Assembly (NCBI GenBank): GCA_029224185.1
Contig: CM055198.1
Coordinates: 1,550,001-1,614,000, forward strand
DNA: 64,000 bases
Direction: 5' to 3'
Origin: Karalla daura
Lineage: Eukaryota > Chordata > Actinopteri > Chaetodontiformes > Leiognathidae
The notes below the pieces were generated by a model. The model was not told the DNA's origin. It saw only the letters and a list, made by a program, of their open reading frames with translations, and made no database searches. A program made the translations under genes and the position numbers. Every line of letters begins with the position of its first letter. Positions within the stretch are counted from its first letter, which is position 1. Below are positions 37,546 through 50,394 of the stretch, piece after piece.

Positions 37546-40128
37546 ATGCAACACTGCATGGAATTAGCATTTTGCATGCATTAGCATTTTGCATGAACAA
37601 AACAACCCCCCCCCCAAAAAAAAACAAACGGTTTGCCTGGGACCGAAACAGAGCCAAAATAAGTCAATTTAATTTTATTCCTTTAAAACGCAAATGATTT
37701 TTTGATAGAGGTCAACACATGATGTAGCAAATGTGGCAGTCAGTTAATGCTTAGTCATGAAGCTGAAGGAATCCCCAGTGACAAACTCCACAGGGCACGG
37801 TAAGCTAAATTCCAAACGCATTTTCAATCTTTCTGACTCATTTACTTTGAATGAAATCTGAATGACTAATAGATGCTTAAATGACAGCTGCAAATGGCAT
37901 GGGAGTTGGAGCCAAAAAAAAGATAACCCCCTTTTTTCATTGTAGTTAGGGCATGTAATGAGATTAGAATGATTCTTCACACAAGTGGAGAATCTCACTT
38001 TTTCCACTGTAGTGATTGCAGGACTCCTTTCATCATTGTTTATTCTTCTATTCATTTTCATTTCGGAGCAGCCTGCTGCAGAGTGTCCCATAATTAGAGG
38101 CCTCTTGACTTGATCGCGGCCCAAATCCTGAGTGACGGATTCATGGGTCTGGCGCAAAACGAGCCTTTTCCAGGGAGTTTGGGGATGTGGCTTTGACTGA
38201 ACTACCTTCCCGGCTTTGCTGAGGCTCCCTTCACAGTGGTCAAGCTCAACATGGCAGAAACAAGAAAGATAGACTTAGCAGGAAACAATGATATGACTCA
38301 AAAGCAATCTGGAAAGCTCAAAAGTTTTGGCTGGGAAGAGTTATGTAAGAAACCCCAGTGGCTTGTGTGTTTTGGACCCTCTACAGAGGGTGGACTGGTG
38401 GCTGCCAGTTTTTGGTGTGGTGGCTGGCGCTTTGGAGGATCTGTGGATCTATTCCTAGTGGTGTAATTAGAGGGACGCAGATGAAGTGCAGCGGCAAAGA
38501 GTTCTCTTTAACAGCTGCAATGTGTGTGTGCTTGTTTTCTTTCACGTCTCGTCCTTTTCACTTGTTCTTAACGATCCTTGACTTGATTATTAGGTATGAT
38601 GCCAAGGTCAAAATAAACTTGTCTTTTGATGGCAAAGATATTGTCCTGCAAATGTAACATTGCTTTTGACTGACTGGCACTAGATGGAGTGATTGACCTA
38701 GCAAGTCACCACCCACTGTTCTTCTCTCAAAGCCTCTCCTAAGCCTGCGAGTTCCTGTAGACGTGGAGCAGGATCTTCGTGTTGATGCTCCATTTAAAAC
38801 TACACTCAAAAACATATCGGCTTGTAAAAGAATTTACTATGGGGAATGATTTATCTCATAGAGGGCTTTATTATACATGTCTAAAAGTATATAATTGCAA
38901 CAGTTGAATAATTGAGAAAAAAAACATTTTAATGTTTGATATAGGATTAAAAACTACCGGGTCATATTTTGTGACCAGCAGCTTCACATTCATATTATTT
39001 ATATTTATCATTTGGAGACATACAAATGTTATAGACACAGTTTTAGCTCGCCTGTTTCTGAAAGGTTATAGCGATTGGCTTTCTGCGCAGCACCGTGGAC
39101 CGTTTTCTCTTGGGTTTTGCTGTTTACACTCGAGATCATCTAATAGAGCAGAACATAATATAATGCGTTTAATTGTCCCCTCCTTTTAGCTGTAACAGAA
39201 CTCTGTCATATTGTTTGTCAATCTGAAAATGCAGCAGGCCACCGCAGGATATGCTCTGCTTAGCTAACATGGCGTATGGATGTTTTGAATACTCCAAAGC
39301 CAGTGAAGGCAGATCAATCAATGCTGGATCTCTTTCCACACACAACTGTCCTGTAAACCCTATCCCTGGTTTGATACAGGCTAGTCTAATGAATAGCCTG
39401 GCCTGATGCGCCTGACCGTTGAGGCAGCCGCACCGGGAAGGCAATTCTGCACCCACACCCACACGTTGAACATGAGGGGAATTCCCCCACACACAAGCAG
39501 CATCATTCGCCCGCACATTTATAGCCACGTGTTTAGCATGAATTGAGTTGTGTCTTCACACCAAGATTGTAATTAGCACTCAGCTGCTTGTGGTGAGGTT
39601 TATAGCAGCCACTGCGCTGCACTGTCCTGCCTTGCCTTTTCACTATTTTGGCTGGGGATTGGATTGAATTTTTTTTTTTTTTTGGCTTTTAATTTTTTTT
39701 AACAGCTGTCATGATATGATGCTTTTTATGGGAAACCCAGAGCTGGTACATCTGCATATAGTGATTAGTCAGTACTAGATATAGCAGTGATATAGCAGTT
39801 AAGAATGGATGTGGACCTTTAAACTGTTACTACTAGCGTGCTCCATATCATCCTGCACGATATATTGTATATGATTTTAGAAAAAAGAAACACGGTAATG
39901 TGGAATGAATGGATTGCCAAAGTATATGACAATGCACTCACTCCAGTCTAAAACATTACTTGTTTAATCTGAACATATAGTCAAATTACCCAACCCTCAG
40001 TGTCAACTGTGGCATACTATAATTTCTGGAATGGCTTTAATTGTAAGCAAGCAATAGCAGTTATACTATGTTGGCTAAAAGCTGCATCGTGGTTTACCAA
40101 CACCCATTCAACTGCCAACCACTACTAA

Positions 40129-40191
40129 TTTGGAAATTTCCCTGTTGTGGGATGAATAAAAAATGATACCATTTTATTCTATTCTATTCTC
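40129..40191 (+). mobile_element. LINE-type 3' tail with (ATTCT)n
   Basis: The sequence GGAAATTTCCCTGTTGTGGG, then ATGAATAAA and a short TATTCTATTCT run, has the form of the 3' end of L2/Rex-type fish LINEs. No coding part of the element precedes it. Confidence 0.6.
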
Positions 40192-41103
40192 CTGTGTTCA
40201 GGTTGTCTGCAGTTCATTTCAGAACTGAGTATTAAACATTCCAATAAAGTAAGGAAGCCTACCTGCAGTATATGAGGAAGGAAATGGTGGAAACGGTTAA
40301 TGTAGCACTATTCTTGTTTCTGTTTATTCTTTTTCATTCACATCCTATGTTCATGTCTTCCTGACCTCTCAGAGTGCTTTTATGGAGACAGGTCACATTC
40401 ACCTAGTTGCACTCATTTATACACTGATGACAGTGTCTACCTTATATGGTCCATCTGCTTTTACCAGTAGCTTTAACCAAAAAGATAAAACAAATCATGT
40501 ACGCAACCATGCAACAAAGCATGCATCTTATTCCGGTTGCATAACCACTAAACCTTTAAAAGGTTTGATATGTTAACCTCTCGGTGGTGAAGATATTCAT
40601 CCAATACAAGAGAGCGAAACTCGGAACCAATGCATTTCCATGGAACGGTTAGGATGATTACCTACAGTGCATCAGTGTAATCCAGGTGACACAAAGAAGT
40701 TGAAATAACAATAATGTATGTTAAGAAAAACATAAATCTGTAATAAAAACAAAAAGGTTCCATGCACGTACATGGCTGGAGCAAAGTAAACTAATTGGAT
40801 TGGCCTTCACTCCAGATCCCTGGAATGCTTGTCTTAGAGTCTTCATTCCAGCCTGATACTCACCAACACAGCAATCACCTCAGCAGTGTGGAGTCAGTCA
40901 CTGCTCTAACTGTTTTTCACAGTATTCAAGTGGGTGGCTTGGGTTACTAAGAGTAAGTTGCTGTGTATTTTTTTGTTTTGATTTTTTTCTTCATGATTTC
41001 AGCACTGGTTGTTCGTCTAGATCCTATGTCCCGCACTGCTCCTGGACTCTGGGAGCAGTGTCCATGGAATGGAGTTAGAGAGATGGGTTGCTGGGAATGC
41101 AGA

Positions 41104-41396
<293 letters not shown>

Positions 41397-41739
41397 TATG
41401 AAGAAGATATCACCCCAATCCAAAATTGTTTGTTGAGTCAGAGTATGTTTGGGAGCATGAGTAATGGAGGCTTGAGCGGGGTTGAGGAGTGAGGCCATAT
41501 GCGATCGATCAGTGATAACAATGTTGTTAAATAACATAGAAGTTGGTAATTGGTGGTAAATTTTTGCATTAGAACTGCAGGTGGAGAATTTTTCCTTGAA
41601 GTCCATTCTGGCGTTCCTGATTGCATTGAGTGGTCTGTGTGTGGAAACACCCCTAGCGTTAAGACCGGGGACGCTGCATGTTCCCTCTTGGCCTGGGGAG
41701 GGAGTCGGAAGGGGCCCACAACCCTGACCAGTCGGCCAA

Positions 41740-42000
41740 GCACCACCCAGGGGCACTCTTGGCATAGGTATCCACCTAACCCAGCCCGCTGTACAGTAGG
41801 TGCCAGGTATCCCTCGATCAGCTGCTCCACCATGACGAGCCCGAGCATGTGGCTCTCCCCCTTGGTCTCCCCTGGCTGCAGCCATGTGGACACCGTGTCC
41901 CTCAGTCACTCTGTTAAGTCCAGCGGCTGTACCACGGGGCCCCGCTTGGTGGAGCGGAACTGCTGCCCGGGGCTCTCTGATCAGCCCCTTCAAGATAGCA
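41740..42000 (-). pseudogene. Possible Gmr1-like gag relic with SCAN-type fold
   Basis: Read on the minus strand, the frame gives FRSTKRGPVVQPLDLTE, a stop, LRDTVSTWLQPGETKGES and LGLVMVEQLIEG. This resembles the SCAN pattern in which a tryptophan-leucine helix (RWLRPE) is followed by a TKEQI-LELLVLEQFL-type helix. A neighbouring frame continues TAGWVRW, as in the fourth and fifth SCAN helices, implying a frameshift near 41805. Vertebrate SCAN domains are related to the gag of Gmr1-like Ty3/gypsy retrotransposons, which are common in fish. An upstream piece in another frame (HAEKQTAILKGLI) resembles the coiled N-terminal part of such gags. No protease or RT is adjacent. Confidence 0.5.
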
Positions 42001-42889
42001 GTTTGCTTCTCTGCGTGAACCTGGAGGGTGCCCTGGTGTGTTCGGCTGGCTGCCAATAGTGTCTTGGGGGTTGGCTAGTGTCACTCGTAGGGGACGGCAG
42101 GGGAGAGTTCTCTAGAACCATCGGTCTTTACTCTGAAGTTTGAGGGCTAAATCCTTGGCAGGGTTAGTGTTAGGGTCACCTTCCATGAAAGATATCAGTA
42201 ATTCAGTACAGAATTCACCAGGTATAATAACTTATTGTATAATAACAACAGACTTGATATTAACTGATTTTCAAGGCTATTTTCAGCCAAGTGTTGTTAA
42301 TCAAAATGTACTAGGTTTGTTGTGGCCTTTTGTGTTGCAAAGTATAGGGAAGTTACTGCCCTATGTCTTTGTTGCCCACTCCATTTCTTACTCTGTCTTT
42401 AACTCTCCTCTGTTCTTTCACTTATTCTCTTTCTCTCTCAGCCCCCCAACCCCCATCCCATCTGCCTTTGTCGAGAAAAAAAAGCTATCCCCAACCACTT
42501 TGTAAATGAAACATCCTCCTACTATTAATGGGATTGAGCAGATGTTTTCAGTTTGAATGGTCAGAAATGGGACAGCAAAGCCTGCAGCAAAACAAAATAA
42601 AACATGTTTGGGGTAAGAAAAAAACAAAACAGATCGCAAAAGCAGATATTTATGGAAATGATTATATCACTTTCCTCCTATCCCATACGGATGCATGTCT
42701 TGCACGCATGGCAAATTAGACATCCCTACCAGTTTAACGCATGTCCACGTGTGTGTGCCAGCCATTTTGGAACTAAAACATTGTAAATAACACTGCAACC
42801 CTGGGGAGGAGGTGTTATAAATAGGACGTGTCAAACCCTGCTCCAGCCAGCCTCTGGTTTCCCCGAAACCCTTTCTTTTCACCCGCTGA

Positions 42890-43500
42890 GTGGCTGCGCT
42901 CCTTTTTAATTTGGCCTTCCCGTGGGCTAACCGACTGACGCCTCAGGGCGAGGGCCTCTGTATTTCAACATGGCCACAAAACCCCCAGTCCTTGGGCACT
43001 TGCGCTCGCAAACCTCTATAGTCTTACTGAGCTGTTGCTTTTTTTGAGCCCAGACTGCCATCAGCAGAAAAGAAAAACAGCGGCCAAGTCTCATCTGTCA
43101 GAAACCCAAGGGCCAGACTCTTCAGCCACTGGGTGGGCAGGGCCTGACCAAACAGTGAGCAGACCAAGAAAGAAATGAGAAAACGGAGTGAAGTGTGGGG
43201 GAGAGAGCGAGAGGAAGCTCCCAGATAAACAGACCGCAGCGCCTCAACTCCTAATCACCCTGCGCTTCCGTTTCCAGACTCTATAATTAGAAGGGCCCCA
43301 TCCCTTTTTTCTCTCTATTCCCAGTTGACGCAAATGCTTCTTGTGGCTTGGCACCTCATTTGGGGCGTGGGTTTTCAAGAGTTTACAGGCCCTGGGCCTT
43401 AGCTCTGGCTTTCTGGTGGCTCTGATACAGCATGAATAGCTCACCATTTAATGCACACTCGAGTTGGCTTCCGCCTCTGATAATCTCCACGACCCCCATC
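42890..43500. promoter_or_regulatory. Candidate intronic regulatory block
   Basis: Some 600 bp of complex, non-repetitive sequence in the middle of a repeat-rich intron, with CTCCTAATCACC (about 43249) and CTATAATTAGAAGG (about 43281). No coding pattern on either strand. Confidence 0.3.
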
Positions 43501-44689
43501 ACTCATTCACTGCACCTTCTTCATTCCACCTCTTCATCAACTGTATATATACTATGTATATATGCACATCTTTTAAAAAAAAAGAAAGGTCTGCTGTCCT
43601 CTTGCATCTGGACGAATGTGCAAAATTTGTCGCACGCCTTCCTTTTCCAGTCAAAGCATTTTTTCTTTCCTCGCATGTGTTGCTGAATCCTCTTAATCTC
43701 ATGCCATTCCAGCCTCCTCTTTTCACATTTGCCATGCCACCCAATAAAGCCTGGCCACTAATTAAAACCTACTGTAGCCTCCACATAAAAGATTCCATGG
43801 GAGAAAAAAAGATTCAGAGGAAAATCACTAATTACTTTAATATTATATATGTCTGAGAGTAATCGGAAAGACAGAGGTTTGGAGCTTTTCCTCCTAATCT
43901 TACACTCTATCGGGGATTCATTTCCAAAATTTTGAATCTCTGCCCGGTCGAGGGATTTGTTTGTAACATCTCAAGGCTCCTGGGCATAGGTTTTGGGTTG
44001 CGCTTGAAAAGTTGTGTGGTGTTTTTTTTTCCTCCAATTGAGCCTGTTAAGATCTGGGTTTGTTCTGGTGTGGTTTGTTAAGCATGTTGTTTATGATGAG
44101 GACCTACACTTTTTGGAGTTTGACGAGCTTCAAATAAAACAGACCAAATGAATGGCCCTGTCAGTGGAGTTGCGCTTGTCCTGTGCAGTGGTTCAGTGTT
44201 TTGGTGAATCTCGGTGCACATAGACACACACACATATCCCTGACCATACACTGATGTATGAAGACGTCATACATAGTCTCTTTCTTACGGACAGCCTTCA
44301 TCTTAGTCTGTCCATGGAGAAACACATGACTCTAGCCTTGCTTTTAACCAGAGTGACTTAGCAAAGAAGGCTACATTATACGATGACAAATGACAGTTTG
44401 TTTGTTTTAAAGGCACAGTAATTCTCTCATGCTGTCCAGCATGTGTCCTGCACATTTGGTAGTGTTGGCTGCCTGTGTATGAGACACAGCAATCATTACA
44501 GTATGTCATTATGTATCATTATGTGATTCATGACTCTTAGGATTGATTTCATTGTGTCAGAGGTGTTGCAGTAGGTAAGGTCAATGAAAGTCAAGGTTTG
44601 GAGGCTGGCATTTGAATAGTGCCATATATACAGTGCTGAAAGTAACCTTGAGAAATTTCAAGTGTTTGTCAGCTTTAAATGACAGCTGT

Positions 44690-44860
44690 GGTGTGTGTAG
44701 TGGTTAATGACCTGGCTTTGTAATCCTATGGTCATAGGTTTTCCCAATTGTAGTACCCGTTGAGCATTGCACCTCACTCTATTTCTGCACCCACTGCTTC
44801 AGATGAATCATCCAGGGGTTTATAGGATGAAAAAGTAATAATAGTTATTCTTAGTATTCT
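44690..44860 (+). mobile_element. Degenerate tRNA-derived SINE
   Basis: The stretch GTGTAGTGGTTAATGACCTGG followed by a GGTCATAGGTTTTCCCA-type word has the spacing of tRNA A and B boxes (compare TGGTTARCRCC and GGTTCAAATCC). Both boxes are mutated. The 3' limit is uncertain. Confidence 0.4.
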
Positions 44861-45152
44861 TGTTCATGGCCATTTTCATGAGTGCAAATTGTGTCAATGA
44901 TCCAGTTTGAGTCACAGGATTCATATTTTTATCTTGGAGTGAAGTCGATCTAATTATATTGATGAGTTTTGAGAACATATTGTTGAGTTGATTGACTGTG
45001 ATCAGCAACTACTTACCTTTGCTGTTATTTGGTATGCTTATTTATTAGGAAAGCAGATATCAAGCAACTAAATATGAAACGTTCTGAGAGATAAACAGCG
45101 CATGTGGACTCTGTGGGAGGGAGCCCTAATGTTTTGATTGTGTTTTTTGCAG

Positions 45153-45286
45153 GTATTCTGCTGGTGACTGCTGACACTCTTGGGCACGATTTTCACGTCT
45201 TTCAGATCCTCACCCACCCATGGGCATCCTCCCAAAGTGCCATTCACCACCTCTACACATTGCATCGTGGGGAAACCGAGGCGAAG
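45153..45286 (+). CDS. bcas3: bcas3 exon 9 of window (DTLGHDFHVFQILTHPW)
   Basis: This 134-nt exon reads ILLVTADTLGHDFHVFQILT, then HPWASSQSAIHHLYTLHRGE and TEAK. It is nearly the same as BCAS3. The GHDFHVF strand followed by LHRG corresponds to the PROPPIN blade that carries the phosphoinositide-binding L/FRRG motif, here with His in the first basic position as in human BCAS3. The acceptor is ttttttgcag at 45152 and the donor is AAG|gtcag at 45287, phase 0. Confidence 0.96.
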
Positions 45287-45524
45287 GTCAGAGATGTGCA
45301 CTCACATTACAAGAACAACAATTACAAGAACAACAATTAGAGCCCTAGCTCCATGGACGAGCAGGCAAACTTATTTACTGTCTCTCTCTTCTCCTCTTCT
45401 GCACATAGAGCACACTTCTAAATAGTTCACTTACACATAATTGATTGGAATGAGGAAGTCAAAATAGATTAAAAATCTGTGTGAGAAGGACTTTATCTTC
45501 GGTAGATGGTTGATTTCCTGTCAG

Positions 45525-45600
45525 TGGTAGTAGCGGTGGTGATGTACCAGTTGCTCTCTGGTTTCAAATCCAGCACTAGCCTTTTGCTGCATTTCTCTCT
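45525..45600 (+). mobile_element. Fish tRNA-derived SINE fragment
   Basis: A B-box-like GGTTTCAAATCCAGC is followed by CCTTTTGCTGCATTTCTCTC, the usual body of a common fish SINE family with a CTCTCTCCCC tail. The first part, with the A box, is degenerate (GTAGTAGCGGTGG). Confidence 0.6.
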
Positions 45601-45932
45601 CCCCGCTTTAAAAGAATATCACATTTACAAGACAAAATGTGATGCACAATAACCAACACGCAATTCGCACACACCACCGTCCACACCGATAACAACAACA
45701 GCAACTAGGCCTACGCATTCGGCCCCGAGTGTGATGGTCAAGGTGCCGTTCAAAGGGCGTTGAAAGGGCGTGAAAAAAAAAAATCACCAAATTTTGGCAC
45801 AACGTAGCAACCACACCCTTTGACCTACAGAATTTTTTTGGACGAGTGTCGCTCACCGTTGGTCTCTGTAATTTGAAGTCAATCAGGTTATAGCCCTAGG
45901 AACAGCTCTGTTACGGAGTGAGCCTTGGGGCC

Positions 45933-45989
45933 CACTCACTCACTCACTCACTCATTCACCCGTTCACTTACTCACTCACTCACTCACTC
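45933..45989 (+). repeat. (CACT)n microsatellite
   Basis: About 57 bp of ACTC units with a few changed units in the middle. Confidence 0.93.
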
Positions 45990-46261
45990 GAGCGCACGGC
46001 ACCTAGGCAGCCATTTGCCGGCATTTTAAACCAGGCTGCAAGGCCTAACAGCATCTTTAGCATGAGTTGGTATCACACATACATTACAAGTTTCATCAGC
46101 ATCCCCATCGTCATATCTCATCTGGTTAACATTGCCGCACTGAAATAACACACCATATCACATTGGCTGTTCACATCAAGTTTATTACATTTTTAGCAGG
46201 GAACAAGGGCACAGATTCTCAGTATTCTCACCAGCATGACTGCACACACTTCCGGGCTCCT

Positions 46262-46828
46262 GTGGGGAAACAGTGGGATTGAACCACTGGGGTTATATAG
46301 GGGTGTTTGGTGGAGCAAACTATTTTAAGAGGGGTGTTTTCTTGGTGTTGGGGAATTATTCAATCTGAAGGGCACAGAAGTAGTTTTAGCTAGTGGAAAT
46401 GATTTGGGGTGTTTGAATATGTTATGTTTGTTTTTCCATATAACATTTTCTTTTCCAAAAGTATTTCGGCAGGAATTTGTATTATGTGGGAAAGGTAGAC
46501 TCATCTGTGGGAGGAGCTTAGGGGTATAAAGCCTAGTAGTAGGCTCCAGATGGGGGGGTTTGATGTAGTTAGTTGTTGTTGGTGGTTGTTGATGGTTGTT
46601 GGTTGATGGTTGGTTGATGGTTGGTTGGTGTCCGGAAGCCTTTGGAGTATCGTGAGTAGTGTAAGTGAAAGTCGTGGATCGATTTAGCCCGACAAACTTA
46701 ACTCCTCTGTATTTTTGTACTTTTTGTTGGTACTTTGTGATTCACTGTTTATTTTTGCACATTTTTGGAGAACCTTTTTAGTTTTTTTTTGGAAAATCGG
46801 AAAAGAAATAAATAGGCTTTGGCCGTAT
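46262..46828 (+). mobile_element. LTR-like sequence with TATA and poly(A) signals
   Basis: A GGGGTATAAAGCC word at about 46530 and an AATAAA at about 46807 are spaced as in the U3-R-U5 part of an LTR. Between them lies a GGTT/GATGGTT simple repeat (46572-46630). No second LTR or gag-pol sequence is adjacent, and the ends are not clear. It could equally be a solo LTR or chance. Confidence 0.3.
46572..46630 (+). repeat. (GGTTGTT/GATGGTT)n simple repeat
   Basis: Irregular GTTGTTGG and GATGGTTG units over about 60 bp. Confidence 0.85.
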
Positions 46829-47345
46829 TGTGCAGCTCAAAAGTTGAGACCTCGCCTCTTCGGTCGCGCATGCGCCCTGTCGAACTCGCCACACCGGTGG
46901 GTGGAGGAGTCCGGGGGTTAAAGCCCCGTCGACAACCAGGAAGAGCCTTCAGACGAAAGACTTGTTAGGAAAGTCCGCCGCTTCGCCCGCCTCTATAATA
47001 CAGCCCTGACAGAGGCCCTGACAGGGTACAAACGCGGTTTCTGCTGGTCCAACATAGCACAGACATGGCGTAGCGCAGACGCTAGGACGGGAGGAGCGTT
47101 TGTGTCGCCGATAGAGTTGTCACCTTGTCACACAGACACACACATTAACAGCGGTTCATCCGCACGCACCCATCGAGCAGCGGCATCTGCGCGCTGTATT
47201 TAGCGGCATATCTGCATACATAAGATACAGACGAATACACAGAAATACAAACATCCAGGGACGATTCTTCCGGGACATTCAGCGTCCCGAGAGAATTTAG
47301 TGTCTTTTTTCCCCGGGACAGTCCGTGAAAAATGGTCTACAAGAT
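46829..47345 (-). repeat. CpG-rich composite repeat, copy C (middle + right)
   Basis: Read on the minus strand, the middle part (47345 to about 47150) has ACGGACTGTCCCGGGG, GGGACGCTGAATGTCCC and GCGCAGATGCCGCTG, matching 52590-52750. The right part (46985-46829) ends TTTTGAGCTGCACA as in copy A. The left part is absent. About 150 bp between the middle and right parts has no partner in the window. Confidence 0.7.
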
Positions 47346-47649
47346 GTTAATGGTTAAAAATGTGAAGAAAACTAATGTGGTTCCATCTTTGTCAGTCTAT
47401 TCAAAAAAAAGGACCCACCAACATATGATGGACTGTTTTACAAAGATTAGATGTTTGTTTTTACCATATCCAGAAATTGTGACGGAGTTCTGCCTTATTT
47501 TTGCTAAATTAATTTCTGATAATGTGGTGTTCGCATACATCAGATTATAAGGCACTTTATAAACTGTAATGTTCTATACTTGCAGTCTCACTTATGTCTA
47601 GTCTTGAGATATAAAAATAATCTCTATAAATCTCTAGGCGGACTCAGGT

Positions 47650-48285
47650 GACGTGTTGTATTGAAAAACATTGAAACCAAAAGGGCCGACTTCCTGTCCA
47701 GTTCTGACCATCAGTGCAAGAGACCTTTTTATGTGTCTTTATAAACTATATAAGCCTAAAGATTGTCATATTTCTACTCCACAAAAAGTTTTATGCGGAG
47801 GGATTTTTGAGGTGGTGCTATAGACATTTAGTAATGCCCATTGACAAGGCCATTACATGGCTGTTCAGGCATACAATGCAATCATGTCTAGCAATTTTGA
47901 AGCTTTTTTGACAGTGTCCGCCCAGAAGATCATTTTGAACTATTGATGGCGAATAACCAAACTTTGTCATTCGCTAGTGGCCACGCCCTTTGACTTAAAC
48001 AAAGTCTGTACATAACATTTTCTCAGCTTGGTCCATAGATGATTTGTACCAAATTTGCTGATCCCAATGTGCATGCCAAAAATGATGCATTTTCAAGCAT
48101 GTTCAGGCCCCCAAAAAAGGGACTTCTTTTTCCTGAGAATCATAATGACAATAATAATAAAGAAACAGGAGAGTTTTAATAGGGTTCTCGCAACTTTGTT
48201 ATTCGGACCCTAAAAAGAAACATAGCAGATACGAAAGGTTCCTTGCAATTTGGTTGCTCGAACCCTTAAAATCTATTTTATTTGT
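47650..48285 (+). repeat. Fish dispersed repeat ending in GGGTTCTCGCAAC
   Basis: The sequence has words I associate with a common fish repeat: GTTCAGGCCCCCAAAAAAGG, then AATGACAATAATAATAAAGA and AATAGGGTTCTCGCAAC. It also has GTGGCCACGCCCTTTGAC, and a similar CACACCCTTTGACCT word occurs at 45812-45828. Class unknown. Confidence 0.5.
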
Positions 48286-48899
48286 CACTTCTAGGACTGC
48301 CATTGGATGAACAGTCAGTGTTCATGATGAACGACATTAAGTTAATAGAAGAAGTGGACAAATAAGGGGACAAAGAACTTTATGATGTCCAGGATCCAGA
48401 TAATGATGCTAACTGGTGGAAGGTCAGAGCATGGGCAGATATTGGTGAGGCTTTGGACAGCAAATGTACTGTATATATGTATACATTGTCCTGTTCATGG
48501 CTTTATATGTATATGTTAGTGCCTAGCTAGTTGTAGTTGATAGATATATTGAATTGAAGTGATAGAAAGTTTATTTGAACACAGATGAAAAAGAAAAATG
48601 AAGGAGAAAAAATAAAACAAAGGACAATAAATACAAGGCGACAACACAAATTGAAACAATAACAAAACCTAACTCTTAATTATGTTCAAAATGGGTGGGA
48701 AGAAGAACAAAAGCCTATTAAATCCCCTTGTCCTGATTTTAACACACATTCGTCATAAATGTTTAAAAATAAAAGTTCTGGAAAGCAGTCAAGACATAAT
48801 GCTCCTGATGTGAATGGGCACTAGGGGTACAGCACTTCTGTTATCCTCCGAACGAGCTTCCTCAAAACGACCAAGACACTACGATTCTGGTGTGAATTG

Positions 48900-49870
48900 G
48901 GCCTAAGGCGCTGGAGAAGACAGACTGAACAATCATTCAACCTCGAATTGAAGAGGAACAATGTGGGTTGCGTTCAGCCCTTTTCCTCTCCTGGAAGTTG
49001 CATGAATTTCCTTCAGGGTGCCAGGGAAAACAATATCCCACCAGCCTTGTGCCTTATCTCCAATCCTTTTTATGAAATTCATAGACAGGATTTTGAGGCG
49101 CCGTGGCAAAGTGAGATTTCTGGTGGGTGACCTGAGCGTGGCGTCTCCTCTCTTTGCAGACGACATGGCCCTGATGACCATCAACCTTATATCTACGGTC
49201 ATCTCTGGATTGGTGTGCAGCACAGTGTGAAGTGGCAGAGATGGGAATTAGTACCTGTAATACTGACTGATACTAATGGTGCTCAATAGGAAGCTCGAGC
49301 AGTGTCTATCCCCATGTGGGTAATGAGTCCTTGCCTCAAGTGAAAAAGTTCAAAAAGATCTTGTTCACAAGTGAGGGAACATAAGGGTGTGAGACTGGCA
49401 CGAGATTGGTGTGAGTATGGACGAAGCAGCTGCAGTGTTTCAGCCACTCCATCACACCATCATGACGAAAAAGGAACTGGGCCAGAAGGCACAGCTCTCA
49501 GTCTGCAGGCCAGTCTTCATTCCTACACTCTCCTATGGTTATGAGCAATGGGTATGGGTCCTTTAGTTATTACTGAAGAAGCCCAGTTATTGGGGAGAGA
49601 CTCGGAGAGAATCCGCTGCTCATTTGGTGTGGAAAGGAGCCAGCTGAGGTGGTTCGGGCACCTGTTGAGGATGCCACCAGCATGCCTTTTTAAGGAAGTG
49701 TTCCTGGCACAGCCAGCTGGAAGGAGGCCTCAGGGCAGACCCAGGACCAGGTGGCACGATTATCTTCAATTGGCCAGATTCCCCAGTCACTTTGCCAAAG
49801 TTGCAGAGGAGAGGAAACTCTAGGGCTGTGTTTAGGCTGTTACCTCCTGACCCAACTTTGGATAAGCGTT
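48900..49870 (+). mobile_element. LINE relic, RT plus C-terminal region (family II)
   Basis: Frame pieces read CALSPILFMKFIDRILRR (about 49050-49100), LVGDLSVASPLFADDMALM with the FADD box (about 49120-49180), NESLPQV (about 49325) and then VERSQLRWFGHLLRMP (about 49630-49680), followed by GRRPQGRPRTRWHDYL. This is a well-known fish LINE C-terminus. Large internal parts of the RT are missing and frames are broken. The relic at 57540-60815 is of the same family. I do not assign its clade. Confidence 0.88.
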
Positions 49871-50299
49871 TGACGATGGATAAACGGCGATGGATGGGTA
49901 ACGACAGACGTGGTGCTTTTATTTGCATCTATTAGGTTACATGATGAAGTCATTGAAACTACAGCTGAAATACATCAGTTGTAGTCATCACATTCCAATT
50001 TATATTTGTGTCTCGAGAATTTCCCTACACATTATAACTAGGTGACTTTGCTTTGCCAGTTACTGTAGACATGCTTACTCAACAAAACTACCTTGTTGGG
50101 TTCAGGATTATTGACTGGGAAAACACACTATCACACACACACACACATTCTCACAGCCTGCCCATAGTTAATGTATGACCAAACGGCAGGTCCGCTGACC
50201 AGCTGCACACTGGGCCTCCTTTGATCCAGACCATTGTAAACACTGACAGCCGGCCTTAGCCTAGTGCTTGGGCCAAGGGTTATCACTACTCATGCACGC

Positions 50300-50303
<4 letters not shown>

Positions 50304-50391
<88 letters not shown>
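50304..50391 (+). repeat. Long (CA)n microsatellite
   Basis: About 88 bp of uninterrupted CA units. Confidence 0.98.

Positions 50392-50394
<3 letters not shown>

Noticed and set aside
41550..42059. 169-codon plus-strand frame
   Set aside because: It is the antisense shadow of the SCAN-like gag relic, which gives the better reading on the minus strand.
48300..48460. Short frame with DNDANWWKVRA, weakly like an SH3-type WW segment
   Set aside because: It is broken by a stop, too short, and has no flanking exon structure, so it is not called.
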